Positions 18,189 through 28,308 are shown, counted from the first letter of the stretch. The stretch is 54,032 nucleotides of DNA from an uncultured Burkholderiales bacterium (GCA_903828695.1 CAIKNE010000059.1:1-54032); one strand, 5' to 3'. Translations and numbers: made by a program. Notes: generated by a model from the sequence alone, not told the origin.

Positions 18189-18923
18189 CTAAGCGTGCAC
18201 GAGCGTGCCCTCATCTTCCCCAAGTACCACTCTTTTAAGAGCCCCGTTCTTAAATATGGAGAACACTTTAATCGGTAAATTCTGATCTCTACACAAAGCG
18301 AAAGCTGTGGCATCCATGATGCCAAGATTGTTTGCAATCGCCTCATCAAAAGTCAATGCATCGTAACGTGTCGCATTCGGATCCTTCTTAGGATCTGCTG
18401 TGTAGACTCCGTCAACCTTGGTTGCTTTAAGCACTAATTCAGCACCAATCTCAGCCCCGCGTAAAGCGGCTGCTGTATCGGTTGTAAAAAACGGATTGCC
18501 CGTGCCCGCAGCAAAAATGACCACCTTGCCCTCCTCTAAATACTGGAGAGCTTTGGGCCTGACGTAGGGCTCAACAACTTGCTCGATCGCAATTGCAGAC
18601 ATAACCCTTGCTGTCAGACCGGCTTTGTTCATCGTATCTGCAAGGGCCAAGGCGTTCATAACGGTCGCAAGCATGCCCATATAGTCAGCCGTCGCACGGT
18701 CCATACCCACAGAGCCTCCTGCAACCCCTCTAAAGATGTTTCCACCGCCGATCACCACAGCGACTTCGACCCCTAAGTGAATGATCTCAGCAACCTCATC
18801 TACCACCCGCACAATGGTGTCTCGATTGATACCAAATGAATCATCGCCCATTAACGCCTCTCCTGATAGCTTAAGCAAAATACGCTTATGGGCTGGAGTT
18901 TTTGTAGGGGCGTTGGATGTCAT
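18189..18923 (-). CDS. pyrH: Uridylate kinase
   Basis: Phosphorylates UMP to UDP; hexameric amino-acid-kinase-fold enzyme. 244 residues. Motifs: [18 protein letters not shown], the glycine loop [13 protein letters not shown], and [16 protein letters not shown] with the UMP-binding Thr/Asp. The start ATG 18923 has an AGGAGAAAA-type site upstream. It lies after tsf but behind a strong terminator hairpin (18978-19001), so it depends on read-through or an unrecognised promoter. Confidence 0.97.
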   Translation of the reverse strand: MTSNAPTKTPAHKRILLKLSGEALMGDDSFGINRDTIVRVVDEVAEIIHLGVEVAVVIGGGNIFRGVAGGSVGMDRATADYMGMLATVMNALALADTMNKAGLTARVMSAIAIEQVVEPYVRPKALQYLEEGKVVIFAAGTGNPFFTTDTAAALRGAEIGAELVLKATKVDGVYTADPKKDPNATRYDALTFDEAIANNLGIMDATAFALCRDQNLPIKVFSIFKNGALKRVVLGEDEGTLVHA

Positions 18924-18977
18924 TGGGTTTTCTCCTGTGGCTGGGTAAAGTGTAACGTGAACTATTGGGTGAATTAC

Positions 18978-19001
18978 AAAAAAAAGGAGACCGAAGTCTC
19001 C
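18978..19001 (-). terminator. Rho-independent terminator after tsf
   Basis: Minus strand: GGAGAC-TTCG-GTCTCC followed by eight T. A perfect 6-bp stem with a stable UUCG loop, 12 nt after the tsf stop codon. A textbook intrinsic terminator separating rpsB-tsf from pyrH. Confidence 0.9.
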
Positions 19002-19013
19002 ATTTTTTAAAGT

Positions 19014-19910
19014 TTAAGCAGTTTGTTTGGCTGCAGCTACTTGGGCCGCCACCTCAGCAGCAAAATCGTCAACCTTTTTCTCAATCCCTTCACCCACAAC
19101 ATAAAGCGTAAATGAATGAACTTTAGTTTGAACAGATTTCAACATCTGTTCAACAGTTTGCTTGTCGTTTTTCACGAAAGGCTGATCAAAGAGGGATACC
19201 TCTTTAAGATACTTTTGAACCGATCCCTCAATCATCTTAGCAGCGATCTCTGGTGGCTTACCAGACTCAGCTGCCTTGGCAGTCGCAACAGAGCGTTCAC
19301 GAGCAATAAACTCCTCAGGAACGTCTGCACTCGTAAGTGAAACGGGCTTCATCGCTGCTATGTGCATAGCCGTATCTCGCGCTGCACTTTCTTGTCCTTC
19401 ATACTCTACCAACACACCAATACGTGTGCCGTGCAAATAGGAGGTCACAGCTTGCTGGCCTGAAATGCGCTTAAAACGCCTAAAGCTCATGTTCTCACCA
19501 ATCTTACCAATAAGACCTTTACGAACATCCTCAAGCGTAGGACCAAACCCGTCTTGTTCGTATGCCAAAGCACTAAGCGCTTCGACACTAGCGGGGTTGT
19601 GCTCGGCCACCAACTTGGCAGCTGCGTTTGCAAGAGCCAAGAAACTGTCATTTTTAGTAACAAAGTCTGTCTCACAGTTCACTTCAATCAAAGCACCCGT
19701 TTTACCAGCCTCGATAAACTGCGCAACCACACCCTCAGAGGTGATACGTGAGGATGCTTTACCAGCCTTGCTACCCAGCTTTACGCGCAGTAACTCCTCA
19801 GCTTTAGCCATATCCCCATCAGCCTCAGTCAACGCCTTTTTGCACTCCATCATGGGAGCATCTGTCTTTGCTCTTAACTCAGCGACCATGCTTGCAGTAA
19901 TTGCTGCCAT
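19014..19910 (-). CDS. tsf: Elongation factor Ts
   Basis: Nucleotide exchange factor for EF-Tu. 298 residues. The N-terminal UBA-like domain ([27 protein letters not shown]) is followed by the conserved [16 protein letters not shown] region, the core domain containing [14 protein letters not shown], and the C-terminal module ([20 protein letters not shown]). 75 bp downstream of rpsB with an attenuator hairpin between; terminator directly after. Confidence 0.98.
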   Translation of the reverse strand: MAAITASMVAELRAKTDAPMMECKKALTEADGDMAKAEELLRVKLGSKAGKASSRITSEGVVAQFIEAGKTGALIEVNCETDFVTKNDSFLALANAAAKLVAEHNPASVEALSALAYEQDGFGPTLEDVRKGLIGKIGENMSFRRFKRISGQQAVTSYLHGTRIGVLVEYEGQESAARDTAMHIAAMKPVSLTSADVPEEFIARERSVATAKAAESGKPPEIAAKMIEGSVQKYLKEVSLFDQPFVKNDKQTVEQMLKSVQTKVHSFTLYVVGEGIEKKVDDFAAEVAAQVAAAKQTA

Positions 19911-19943
19911 ATCTAATTCTCCAATTTTCGATTCAGTAGTTGT

Positions 19944-19967
19944 AAAAAAGGGGCCCGAAGCCCCTTT
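19944..19967 (-). terminator. Attenuator-type hairpin between rpsB and tsf
   Basis: Minus strand: AAAGGGGC-TTCGG-GCCCCTTT running into a six-T tract. A 5-bp GC core extended by A-T pairs, 19 nt after the rpsB stop. Probably a partial terminator that sets S2 versus EF-Ts levels; its strength cannot be judged by eye. Confidence 0.8.
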
Positions 19968-19985
19968 GGGTACGCGTGAGAGTTA

Positions 19986-20741
19986 TCAAGCAGCTGTTGC
20001 GCCTTCAACCTCAACGAATTCGTCACTTCCTTCTGCCTGCACAGCCTTAACCACATCGTTGACCGCGTTTGCACGGCCTTCAAGGATTGCGTCTGCGATT
20101 CCACGAGCGTAAAGGGTAACTGCTTTAGATGAGTCATCGTTACCCGGAATAATGTAATCAATTCCTTCTGGAGAGTGGTTGGTATCCACCACCCCAATCA
20201 AAGGAATGCCAAGTTTTTTAGCCTCAGCTATAGCAATTTTGTGGTATCCCACGTCGATCACGAAAATCGCATCTGGCAGAGTTGCCATATCCTGAATACC
20301 ACCAATGTCTTTTTCAAGCTTCTCGATCTCGCGAGTAAAAGTGAGCTGCTCTTTCTTTGACATCGCATCAAGTCCAGCTTCTTGCTGAGCTTTCATCTCT
20401 TTTAAACGCTTGATAGATGTTTTAACTGTTTTGAAGTTAGTCAACATGCCGCCCAACCAACGTTGATTCACAAATGGAACGCCTGCACGCTTGGCTTCTG
20501 TTGCGATCAACTCTCTTGCCTGGCGCTTGGTGCCAACCATCAAAATAGTGCCGCGGTTAGCAGACAACTGCTTGGCAAATTTGATGGCCTCTTGAAACAA
20601 AGGCAATGTTTTCTCAAGATTAACAATATGAATCTTGTTGCGATGACCAAAGATGTATGGAGCCATCTTGGGGTTCCAAAAACGGGTTTGATGTCCAAAG
20701 TGAACGCCCGCCTCTAACATTTCACGCATAGTTACTGACAT
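19986..20741 (-). CDS. rpsB: 30S ribosomal protein S2
   Basis: Ribosomal protein of the small-subunit head. 251 residues from the ATG at 20741 ([20 protein letters not shown]), chosen because GGAGAAAATT directly precedes it and it matches S2; the open frame has four more codons upstream. Motifs: [51 protein letters not shown] and [20 protein letters not shown]. First gene of the rpsB-tsf unit, with a long leader from a probable extended -10 promoter. Confidence 0.98.
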   Translation of the reverse strand: MSVTMREMLEAGVHFGHQTRFWNPKMAPYIFGHRNKIHIVNLEKTLPLFQEAIKFAKQLSANRGTILMVGTKRQARELIATEAKRAGVPFVNQRWLGGMLTNFKTVKTSIKRLKEMKAQQEAGLDAMSKKEQLTFTREIEKLEKDIGGIQDMATLPDAIFVIDVGYHKIAIAEAKKLGIPLIGVVDTNHSPEGIDYIIPGNDDSSKAVTLYARGIADAILEGRANAVNDVVKAVQAEGSDEFVEVEGATAA

Positions 20742-20954
20742 AATTTTCTCCAAAGGTTGGTTCTAAAATCCAATCCGTCATCAAATCAGTTAAGATAATT
20801 AATCTAAACAAATTCAACACCTTGTTGGGATTGGTTTGCGATTTTTGTAACAAGTTATTCAGGTTTTACAGCCGCGCAAGAGAGCTCTCACACTGCTTTT
20901 TGACTCAAAAGCCCTAAAAAGACTGCTTGAGGGCACAAAATCCTGAACTTCGAG

Positions 20955-20963
20955 AGTATAACA
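20955..20963 (-). promoter_or_regulatory. Probable extended -10 promoter of rpsB
   Basis: On the minus strand TGTTATACT gives a -10 hexamer TATACT preceded by the TGn extension; no good -35 is visible. It would start transcription near 20948, giving a leader of about 205 nt before rpsB. A long leader fits the known S2 autoregulation in E. coli (inference). Confidence 0.5.
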
Positions 20964-21011
20964 TACGCCCAGGCGTGCTACCCCCCAACCAACCGCCTCT
21001 ATACTAAGTAC

Positions 21012-22256
21012 ATGAAAAAAATTGCTGTCATTGGGGCCGGAATTGTGGGAATTACCACTGCCTTTGAATTGGCCTCCACTGGAAACTCGGTTACTGTTTT
21101 TGATCACAACTCAGCTGCCGCTGAGGAGGCTAGCTTTGCAAACGGCTGCGTTTTCTCGCCCGGTTTTGTGACGCCTTGGGTTGCGCCAGGCCTGCCCAAG
21201 GCCCTCTTGGGCAAACTCTTTAGAGAGCACTCCCCTGTGAGAATAGGTGGGCTTGGAGCCAAAGAGTTGTCTTGGATATCCAAATGGCGTGCAGCCTGCA
21301 AAATGGATAGCTACTTGGTGCACCGCTCACAATTGCATAACCTCGCCTCCTTTAGCAACGAAGTTTTCAAAGACATTACGGGGAAATTAAATCTAGAGTA
21401 TGAAAACTCTAAGGGTTTCATGGTTTTGTATAGAAGCCCCGAAGAGCAGAAAAATGCTCAGCGAATGCTACAGACCTATAACGAAATGGGTGTACCGTTA
21501 CTAGAAATTTCTGCAGAAAAAGCCCGCATCATAGAACCCGCTCTAAACTTGGAAACCCAGATTAACGGAGGTTTGTACTTTCCAGAAGATGGGATCGCAA
21601 ACTGTCGGCAATTCGCCCTCTTGCTCAAAGATGAATGCGAAAAAATGGGCGTGCGCTTTGAGTTCAACTCGGCCGTGAAGCCCTTAAGCGCAGCACAACC
21701 CACCCTTATCCAAACCCACAACGGTCAAATCAAATTCGACGCAGTCGTTGTATGTGCGGGTGTGAGCAGTGCAGAAATATTGGCTCCCATTGGAATTAAA
21801 GTACCCCTGCTCCCTATTTATGGGTACTCTTTGTCAGCAGCACTTCGTGAATCTATCGACGCACCATTGAGCGGGGTTTTCGATGATCGCCACAAAGTCA
21901 CCATTAGTCGAATTGGTCAACGCATCAGGGTCTCAGGTATCGTTCAAATCGGAGGTGCGCCTAAGACCCATATTAGCGGTGCATTCAATACACTTTACAA
22001 AGTACTGAACGATTGGTTTCCAGGAGCGGCAAGAACATCCGAAAACGTTCAGGAATGGAAGGGGGCAAGAGCTATGCTACCCGAGGGTATTCCTCTCATT
22101 GGCGCCTGTAAGGTACCCGGCGTGTGGCTCAACATTGGTCATGGGTCAAGTGGTTGGACCCTTAGCTGCGGTGCCGCCAGAGCACTATCCAATCTCATTG
22201 ATGGCCGCCTCCCAGGCACAAACCTCATTGGGTTCGGTATGTCTCGATTGGAATGA
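21012..22256 (+). CDS. FAD-dependent D-amino acid dehydrogenase-like oxidoreductase
   Basis: 414 residues of the DAO/DadA family, which oxidises D-amino acids to 2-oxoacids with electrons passed to the respiratory chain. N-terminal FAD-binding Rossmann motif KKIAVIGAGIVGITTAFEL with the distal acidic residue in TVFDHN. Conserved DadA features follow: ANGCVFSPGFVTPWVAPG near residue 50, and the C-terminal GARAMLPEGIPLIG and LNIGHGSSGWTLSCGAAR. Similarity to DadA is clear; exact substrate is not. Monocistronic, divergent from rpsB, with a terminator after it. No alanine racemase gene (dadX) is adjacent. Confidence 0.88.
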   Translation: MKKIAVIGAGIVGITTAFELASTGNSVTVFDHNSAAAEEASFANGCVFSPGFVTPWVAPGLPKALLGKLFREHSPVRIGGLGAKELSWISKWRAACKMDSYLVHRSQLHNLASFSNEVFKDITGKLNLEYENSKGFMVLYRSPEEQKNAQRMLQTYNEMGVPLLEISAEKARIIEPALNLETQINGGLYFPEDGIANCRQFALLLKDECEKMGVRFEFNSAVKPLSAAQPTLIQTHNGQIKFDAVVVCAGVSSAEILAPIGIKVPLLPIYGYSLSAALRESIDAPLSGVFDDRHKVTISRIGQRIRVSGIVQIGGAPKTHISGAFNTLYKVLNDWFPGAARTSENVQEWKGARAMLPEGIPLIGACKVPGVWLNIGHGSSGWTLSCGAARALSNLIDGRLPGTNLIGFGMSRLE

Positions 22257-22300
22257 ACTATTTAACAATTCAATCTCCTTTAACTTAAAAAGAACGAGGC

Positions 22301-22335
22301 AAACCTCGGGTCTTTTGAAGACCGACGGTTTTTTT
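22301..22335 (+). terminator. Rho-independent terminator after the DadA-like gene
   Basis: GGTCTT-TTG-AAGACC (22309-22323) flanked by AAACC (22301-22305) and GGTTT (22327-22331), then a run of seven T (22329-22335). A smaller hairpin CGAGG/CCTCG (22295-22308) overlaps its left side. Located 45 bp after the stop codon. Confidence 0.8.
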
Positions 22336-22409
22336 CAACCCCAATAGAGCTTTACCAGTGTGCTGCATCCGGTTCTGCAAGTTCAATATTAGAACTACAC
22401 TTAGCCGAC

Positions 22410-24185
22410 ATGCAATACCCATTACATCCCCCACCCAGCGTTGCTCCGGTTCGCATAGGCGAGCCTTTTAAACTGCGCTGGCCATTACTGCGGACGACTC
22501 AAATACGAACCCTTGAATCGGCTTACGCAGGGGAACGTTTGGAGAACAATAAATTCCTAGGTAAGTTACCCACACTGATGGAGTCGGCTGGTCTTAGTTT
22601 GGCAAAGCTTTGCCTGGCACTCTGCCCCAACGCAGAGCACATATGGATTGCGTGTGGACCGGGTAATAACGGAGGCGACGGCATCGTTGCAGCAATTGAA
22701 TTACAAAAGCTCGGCAAAAAACCTTACGTCAGTTTTTGCGGCAAAAGGGTAGAGGGCGCATCCGACATTTCTGCACCCCACCAAACCGCCTCGAGAACTT
22801 CTTCGAGTCCTCCAATCAGTGCCCCAATTGGAGATCTTCGAGCAGCCCAACTAGCTGCCTTATCCCACGGAATTGAACTTCACAAAGTAGCCCCTCATTA
22901 CTGGGATTTTGCAATAGATGCCCTTTTGGGAATAGGCATCGACCAAAAGACCCCTAGACCAATTGAGGGTGTAATGGCACATTGGCTGAATCTCCTCAAC
23001 ACCGGCGACTCACCCGTCCTTTGCGTCGACGCTCCCTCTGGACTTTGCACGGATACGGGTCAAATGAGCGCTATCAATGCTCAAGGCAAAGACACAACCG
23101 TGCTTCCTCCTTTAAACCTGAATCAAAAGCGATACACACTCACCTTTCTTGGCTTAAAACCCGGTCTTTTTACAGGGGCTGGGAGAGATTTTGCAGGAGA
23201 TATTTGGCTAGAGCCTTTAATTGAACCGAACACACGCGTTGATCACACCGCTGACCCAGTCAAAGGCTTTGAGGGAGTGGGCTTGACAGCTCACCTCAAT
23301 TCAGAACACCCAGTCACCTTTCGCGCCCACAACTCTCACAAAGGCACCTACTCTGATGTGATCATTTTAGGGGGCGCGAGAGGTATGCAAGGCGCTGCAG
23401 TGTTGGCGGGAACAAGTGCGCTTCATATGGGCGCAGGCCGGGTCTACATAAGCCTAATTCATGAAAGCGAAGTGCGCTGTCGTATCAGTCCCGCGCTCAT
23501 GACGCGATTTGCACAAGATATCTCAAAACTTGCGGTCGAGTCCGCCACCGTGGTGTGTGGTTGTGGAGGCGGCACTGAAATAGCTCAATACTTAAGCTTG
23601 GCGCTTGAGCACTCGCGCAACTTGGTACTGGATGCAGACGCGTTAAATGCCGTCGCTAAAAATGACGAATTCAAAGCGCTACTCTGCGGGAGAAACGCTG
23701 GCGGACTTTCAACTGTTTTAACACCCCATCCACTAGAGGCAGCCCGTTTATTGGGAATAACAGTCGCAAAAGTTCAGGCCAACCGTATCCAATCAGCCGA
23801 GGAACTAGCGCGTCTTTTCAAGTGCACAGTCGTTTTAAAAGGTGCGGGTAGCGTGATTGCTCAATACACACCCCTAGGATTCAAAACAAATGGTAAGGAA
23901 CAGATACACTTGAATTGCGACAATTTAGAAAGTCCAGACGGTTACTTGCACGATACCCAAGTGTGTATCAATCCAACCGGTTGCGCCTTATTAGCCACCG
24001 CTGGAACTGGGGATGTATTAGCGGGAATGATTGGAGCGCTTTTGGCACAAAACGCAGACCCATGGCTGAGCGCCTGCGAGGGTGTTTTCATTCACGGCCT
24101 CACAGCGCAAAACTGGAATCTCCAAGACAGCTTTGATGCGGAATTACTGGCTGCACGAGTCACCTACCCAAGACTAAGAAACTAA
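22410..24185 (+). CDS. nnr: Bifunctional NAD(P)HX epimerase/dehydratase (YjeF family)
   Basis: Metabolite-repair enzyme restoring hydrated NAD(P)H. 591 residues, a fusion of two domains. The N-terminal YjeF_N epimerase (about 25-240) has the nucleotide loop ACGPGNNGGDGIVAAIEL and DAPSGLCTDTG. The C-terminal ribokinase-like ADP-dependent dehydratase (about 300-590) has GGARGMQGAAVLAG, DADALNAVA, TVLTPHPLEAARLLG, VLKGAGSVIA and the catalytic NPTGCALLATAGTGDVLAGM. The insertion around GKRVEGASDISAPHQTAS is longer than I expect. Stands alone; converges on the SDR gene. Confidence 0.95.
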   Translation: MQYPLHPPPSVAPVRIGEPFKLRWPLLRTTQIRTLESAYAGERLENNKFLGKLPTLMESAGLSLAKLCLALCPNAEHIWIACGPGNNGGDGIVAAIELQKLGKKPYVSFCGKRVEGASDISAPHQTASRTSSSPPISAPIGDLRAAQLAALSHGIELHKVAPHYWDFAIDALLGIGIDQKTPRPIEGVMAHWLNLLNTGDSPVLCVDAPSGLCTDTGQMSAINAQGKDTTVLPPLNLNQKRYTLTFLGLKPGLFTGAGRDFAGDIWLEPLIEPNTRVDHTADPVKGFEGVGLTAHLNSEHPVTFRAHNSHKGTYSDVIILGGARGMQGAAVLAGTSALHMGAGRVYISLIHESEVRCRISPALMTRFAQDISKLAVESATVVCGCGGGTEIAQYLSLALEHSRNLVLDADALNAVAKNDEFKALLCGRNAGGLSTVLTPHPLEAARLLGITVAKVQANRIQSAEELARLFKCTVVLKGAGSVIAQYTPLGFKTNGKEQIHLNCDNLESPDGYLHDTQVCINPTGCALLATAGTGDVLAGMIGALLAQNADPWLSACEGVFIHGLTAQNWNLQDSFDAELLAARVTYPRLRN

Positions 24186-24186
24186 A

Positions 24187-24214
24187 TCAGGTGCATACGC
24201 CGTGTTGCACCTGA
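24187..24214. terminator. Perfect 9-bp inverted repeat between convergent genes
   Basis: TCAGGTGCA (24187-24195) and TGCACCTGA (24206-24214) with a 10-nt loop, starting one base after the nnr stop codon and ending 18 bp before the SDR stop. No T tract on either strand. Probably a bidirectional transcript-end or barrier hairpin. Confidence 0.5.
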
Positions 24215-24232
24215 GTGAGCCAAAAGATGGGT

Positions 24233-24985
24233 CTAGCCCCGACCAACAAAAGGCATCTTTGTCGCCATAACGGTATGAAAGAGCACGTTTGCCTCTAGGG
24301 GCAAACTATCCATATAGACAATGGATTGACCCACAAAGTCAACATTCATTAACGGCTCAATAGCAATTTGACCATTGGCTTGAGGGACGCCTGAGGCCAT
24401 GCGCTGAGCCATAGGGGTACCTGCGTTACCAATATCAATTTGACCAACTGCAATGTCGTACTTACGCCCGTCTAGCGCCGCAGTCTTGGTAAGCCCAGTA
24501 ACAGCATGCTTGGTGGATGTATAAGCAATTGAATTCGGTCTTGGCGCGTGAGCTGATATGGATCCGTTGTTGATAATTCGTCCCCCCATGGGCTTTTGAT
24601 CCTTCATGACACGAAATGCTTGTTGTAAACAATAAAACATTCCGTTAAGGTTGATGTTCACAACGTTCGTCCACTGCTCAATGGTTAGCTCCTCCAAGGG
24701 AACTGCAGGGGCACCAACGCCGGCATTGTTGAACAGCAAATCAACACGGCCCCACTCTTTGACGGTTTTCTCAAAAAGAGCCTTCACAGCAGTAGGATCC
24801 GCAACATCTGTGGGTACCACCAGGGCTTGTCCCTTTGGCGCGAGATCATAGACTTCTTGCAACATCTCAGCGCGTCGGCCAACCAATGCGACTTTGTAAC
24901 CCACTTTCATGAGCGCCGTAGCGGCCGCCCTACCTACGCCTGAACCGGCTCCAGTGACGATTGCAATTTTTGACGAGTTACTCAC
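24233..24985 (-). CDS. SDR-family NAD(P)-dependent oxidoreductase
   Basis: Classical short-chain dehydrogenase, 250 residues, cytoplasmic. Cofactor motif [10 protein letters not shown] (about 11-20), NNAG (NNAGVGAP) near residue 90, Ser in NGSISAHAP and catalytic YTSTKHA (Tyr-x-x-x-Lys; about 155). Arg in VGRRAEML suggests NADP preference (inference). The start is GTG at 24985 with GGAGA upstream. The C-terminal SDR substrate segment ends unusually ([18 protein letters not shown]), a pattern seen in several uncharacterised SDRs. Substrate unknown. Confidence 0.9.
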   Translation of the reverse strand: MSNSSKIAIVTGAGSGVGRAAATALMKVGYKVALVGRRAEMLQEVYDLAPKGQALVVPTDVADPTAVKALFEKTVKEWGRVDLLFNNAGVGAPAVPLEELTIEQWTNVVNINLNGMFYCLQQAFRVMKDQKPMGGRIINNGSISAHAPRPNSIAYTSTKHAVTGLTKTAALDGRKYDIAVGQIDIGNAGTPMAQRMASGVPQANGQIAIEPLMNVDFVGQSIVYMDSLPLEANVLFHTVMATKMPFVGRG

Positions 24986-25072
24986 GTTTTGTCTCCCATA
25001 AAGTTTTAGTTATTCAAAATAATTTCTCATATCATTCTTAGCCAATTCAATTTTGCTAAGGCTGCAAGACGG

Positions 25073-27433
25073 CTAATTCATTCTAAATGGCTTGCGCCCT
25101 TTCTTTTTCTTGGCCGCAGCTTTCAAAGTCACAGCCGACTGTAATACCTGATCCAAACTCTTATTGGCGCGGCCCTTGGTGCCAGATTTTTTTGCTATTG
25201 GCGCCTCTGTCGTCGAGTTAACTTTACTGACCTCGGTCTTGGCTCTGGATTTGGTTTTATCTTTTTTGACTTTAGGCTTTGCACCTGATGCGTAAGGATT
25301 AGGATCTAGCGAACCACGCTGCCCCCCCTTAGCGGGGGTTCCAGCAGCTTTGCCGCCTCTAGATAACCCTTTAGATGGAATCGCAGCTCCAAAGCGCTCC
25401 GTATCTGAAGTGACCAACCTAAAGTCGATTTTGCGACCATCTAAATCTACTCTTGATACCTGAACTCTCACTTTGGTACCAATTGCGTAACGAATCCCAG
25501 TGCGCTCGCCGCGCAGCTCTTGGCGAACTTCGTCAAAATTAAAGTACTCTCCGCCCAATTCAGTAATATGAACCAAGCCCTCAACATACATTTGATCCAG
25601 TGTCACGAATACACCAAATCCAGCTACGGAGGTCACAGTTCCACTGAACTCCTCTCCCAAATGCTCGCGCATGTATTTGCACTTTAACCAGGCCTCTACA
25701 TCGCGGCTAGCCTCATCCGCACGTCGCTCGTTGGCGCTGCAGTGCAGTCCCGCTGCCTCCCAAGCCTGCATCTCGGGACCTGATTTCTTTTGTACTTTAG
25801 AGGGAGTTTTTTTCTTGGCGTTGTTCATTGCCAAACGTCTAGCCAACTTGGCGTGAGCCTCCCCAGGCAAAGGAAGCTTGGGCAGGGCGTAAGTTTGCCC
25901 CAGCAATTTGGCTTTAATAACTCTATGTACCAGCAGATCAGGGTAGCGCCTGATGGGACTCGTGAAGTGCGTATACCCCTCGTAAGCCAAACCAAAATGT
26001 CCGCTATTGAAAGGCGTATAAATAGCTTGCTGCATGGAGCGCAACAACATGGAGTGAATCTGCTGCGCGTCGGGTCGCTCTTTGGTTGCTAATGCAATAG
26101 CTTGAAATTCCTTGGGAGCTGGGTCCTCGCTAAGGCTTGCGTTAATGCCAGTCGCTCTTAGGTAAGCCTTAAGCGTTTCTCTCTTCTCTGGTGTAGGTCC
26201 CTCATGCACCCTGTAAAGCGCGGGTTGTTTGCCGCCCAAGACGAATTCTGCACTGCATACGTTAGCGGCAAGCATGGCCTCCTCAATTAACCGATGCGCC
26301 TCAGTTCGTTCACGGGGTACTATTTTCTCGATTCGACCCGAATCATCACAAATGATTTGTGTCTCAACGCTCTCAAAGTCAATGGCTCCCCTTACCTGTC
26401 GCTCTTTAAGAAGCGCTCGGTAAACATCATATAAATTAATTAATTCGGGTATCCGCTCTTTTCTTCGAAGTGCCTCAGGACCGCGCGTGTTGCTCAATAT
26501 TGCAGCCACTTCGGTATATGTCATGCGTGCATGACTAAACATAACAGCGGGATAAAACTGATATGCATGGATTTTCCCTTCCCCCGTGATCAACATATCG
26601 CAGACCATGCAAAGACGCTCCACGTCGGGCTTCAAAGAGCAAAGCTCATTGGACAGCTTCTCGGGCAACATGGGTATGACACGCCTTGGAAAGTAAACGC
26701 TGGTTGCACGGTCATATGCATCAATATCAATTGCACTGCCCGTTTGAACATAGTGACTTACATCTGCAATGGCGACCAAAAGTCGCCAACCTTTGGTTCT
26801 TCCAACTTTGGCAGGGGTGCAATAAACTGCGTCGTCAAAATCCCTAGCATCCTCGCCGTCTATAGTCACGAGTGGTATATCTGTGAGATCAACGCGGTTC
26901 GCACGATCGGCGCTTCGGACTTTCTCGGGCAAAGTTTTTGCAAGATTCAAACAAGCCTGAGAAAACTCATGAGGAACGGAATACTTTCTAACAGCAATCT
27001 CAATCTCCATCCCTGGATCATCGACATCTCCAAGCACTTCCACTACGCGGCCAACGGGTTGACCGTAAAGGCTAGGGATCTCGGTCAACTCAGTAACAAC
27101 CACCTCCCCAGGCTTTGCTTGGCCTGTCGCCCCTTTGGGGATCAGCACGTCTTGACCATAACGCTTATCCTCGGGAGCAACCAACCAAAGGCCCCCCTCT
27201 TGAAGCAATCTGCCGATAATAGGGTGCTTGGGACGCTCGATAATTTCTAAGACGCGTCCCTCAGGTCGGCCCTTCTTGTCCATACGCGTGATTCGGACCT
27301 TGATGTGGTCTTTGTGAAGGACCGCGCGCATCTCATTTGGAGGGAGATAGATATCTGCTTGACCGTCATCTCTCATCAAAAAACCATGGCCGTCACGGTG
27401 TCCTTGGACGGTTCCAGATATTTCTTCCAACAA
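25073..27433 (-). CDS. rnr: Ribonuclease R
   Basis: Processive 3'-5' exoribonuclease for structured RNA. 786 residues: cold-shock-like domains from the N-terminus (ISGTVQGHRDGHGFLMRDDG, IIGRLLQEGGLWLVAPEDKR), the RNB catalytic domain with DIPLVTIDGEDARDFDDAVY (metal-binding Asp cluster; about 200-220) and HFTSPIRRYPDLLVHR, a C-terminal S1 domain (EEFSGTVTSVAGFGVFVTLD) and a Lys-rich tail. The E. coli N-terminal winged-helix region is absent; the frame starts at TTG 27433, 54 bp from the antisense end of tRNA-Leu. As I recall, several Burkholderiales RNase R proteins also start here, so this may be normal rather than a truncation. Confidence 0.95.
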   Translation of the reverse strand: MLEEISGTVQGHRDGHGFLMRDDGQADIYLPPNEMRAVLHKDHIKVRITRMDKKGRPEGRVLEIIERPKHPIIGRLLQEGGLWLVAPEDKRYGQDVLIPKGATGQAKPGEVVVTELTEIPSLYGQPVGRVVEVLGDVDDPGMEIEIAVRKYSVPHEFSQACLNLAKTLPEKVRSADRANRVDLTDIPLVTIDGEDARDFDDAVYCTPAKVGRTKGWRLLVAIADVSHYVQTGSAIDIDAYDRATSVYFPRRVIPMLPEKLSNELCSLKPDVERLCMVCDMLITGEGKIHAYQFYPAVMFSHARMTYTEVAAILSNTRGPEALRRKERIPELINLYDVYRALLKERQVRGAIDFESVETQIICDDSGRIEKIVPRERTEAHRLIEEAMLAANVCSAEFVLGGKQPALYRVHEGPTPEKRETLKAYLRATGINASLSEDPAPKEFQAIALATKERPDAQQIHSMLLRSMQQAIYTPFNSGHFGLAYEGYTHFTSPIRRYPDLLVHRVIKAKLLGQTYALPKLPLPGEAHAKLARRLAMNNAKKKTPSKVQKKSGPEMQAWEAAGLHCSANERRADEASRDVEAWLKCKYMREHLGEEFSGTVTSVAGFGVFVTLDQMYVEGLVHITELGGEYFNFDEVRQELRGERTGIRYAIGTKVRVQVSRVDLDGRKIDFRLVTSDTERFGAAIPSKGLSRGGKAAGTPAKGGQRGSLDPNPYASGAKPKVKKDKTKSRAKTEVSKVNSTTEAPIAKKSGTKGRANKSLDQVLQSAVTLKAAAKKKKGRKPFRMN

Positions 27434-27487
27434 GCCTGCGTTGGAGTGTGCAAAGTTTTTGATAGAATCTCCCTCTTTTCCTGAACT

Positions 27488-27572
<85 letters not shown>

Positions 27573-28308
27573 TTCAAAATAATTCATTTGGCGACATTGA
27601 TGTGATTGGAATTGACGCAAGCGACAAGTCAAACTGCTGAATACGCACATTACTGATTTCGATTTTAATTTCAAGCAATGCGCCCACCCGTTTGCTTTAA
27701 CGCCACCGTCTTCGCCAAACTACACGAACCCTCTTGCGTAGTTTAACCTTTTTGCATGACAGGGTTCTTAGCCCGGCGTTTAGCACTGGCGATTCAGGTT
27801 TCGAATAACTCAAAAAATTAATGAATTTGAAAAAATGGGTGAATGAGGACTGGCGCTCGCACCAAAAGCGAATTGCAATAATGTAGGGTGCCCCCTATTT
27901 AACCTCCTATCACCATCTCCACCCTGAATTAAAACCTGACAGACATAGTGCACTATTGGAGGGCATACATGCTATTCAAGGCTTGGCGCATACTCGCAAA
28001 GTATGGGTGACAGATAAGTTTAACTGACACAAGTAGGTTAATAAATTCCTCATAAAATCAATCTCTTCCCTTACAAAACTCACCTAGTACATCACCACCC
28101 CAGTGATCATGTGTAATTACTTTTAATTAAAATGAGTGGTGCTATTCATCAAGCACATACAAGCGTAAAAATTATTCAGTTCCTTCATGAACTTTGCTGA
28201 GTAGAACAAATTTTGAAATGCTTAAAAAAATGCACTCTCTTCACTCTAAATGACCGTATATTTAGATATCATATTGCCCTTGCACTCAATTAACCCCCGA
28301 TCATAGTA
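27573..28308. other. 736-bp spacer between tRNA-Leu and the first channel gene
   Basis: No confident gene. Two weak coding traces: a short frame directly after the tRNA reading IGIDASDKSNC then stop, and a frame at 27821-28027 (MNLKKWVNEDWRSHQKRIAI, one in-frame TAG at 27884, then GAPYLTSYHHLHPELKPDRH and onward). Both could be decayed genes or chance. No integrase, no attachment-site duplication of the tRNA 3' end and no terminator seen. Confidence 0.5.

Noticed and set aside
19465-20112. Long plus-strand frame (215 codons) over tsf and rpsB
   Set aside because: Antisense to two certain genes; composition is the mirror of their codon pattern and no ribosome binding site or family is visible.
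26531-27250. Plus-strand frame of 239 codons inside rnr
   Set aside because: Shadow of the RNase R coding strand; Cys/His/Ile-rich composition without domain features.
27573-27660. Possible IS110-type transposase start after tRNA-Leu (IGIDASDKSNC)
   Set aside because: Resemblance limited to a few residues, followed by a stop; no further transposase motif in any frame and no terminal repeats.
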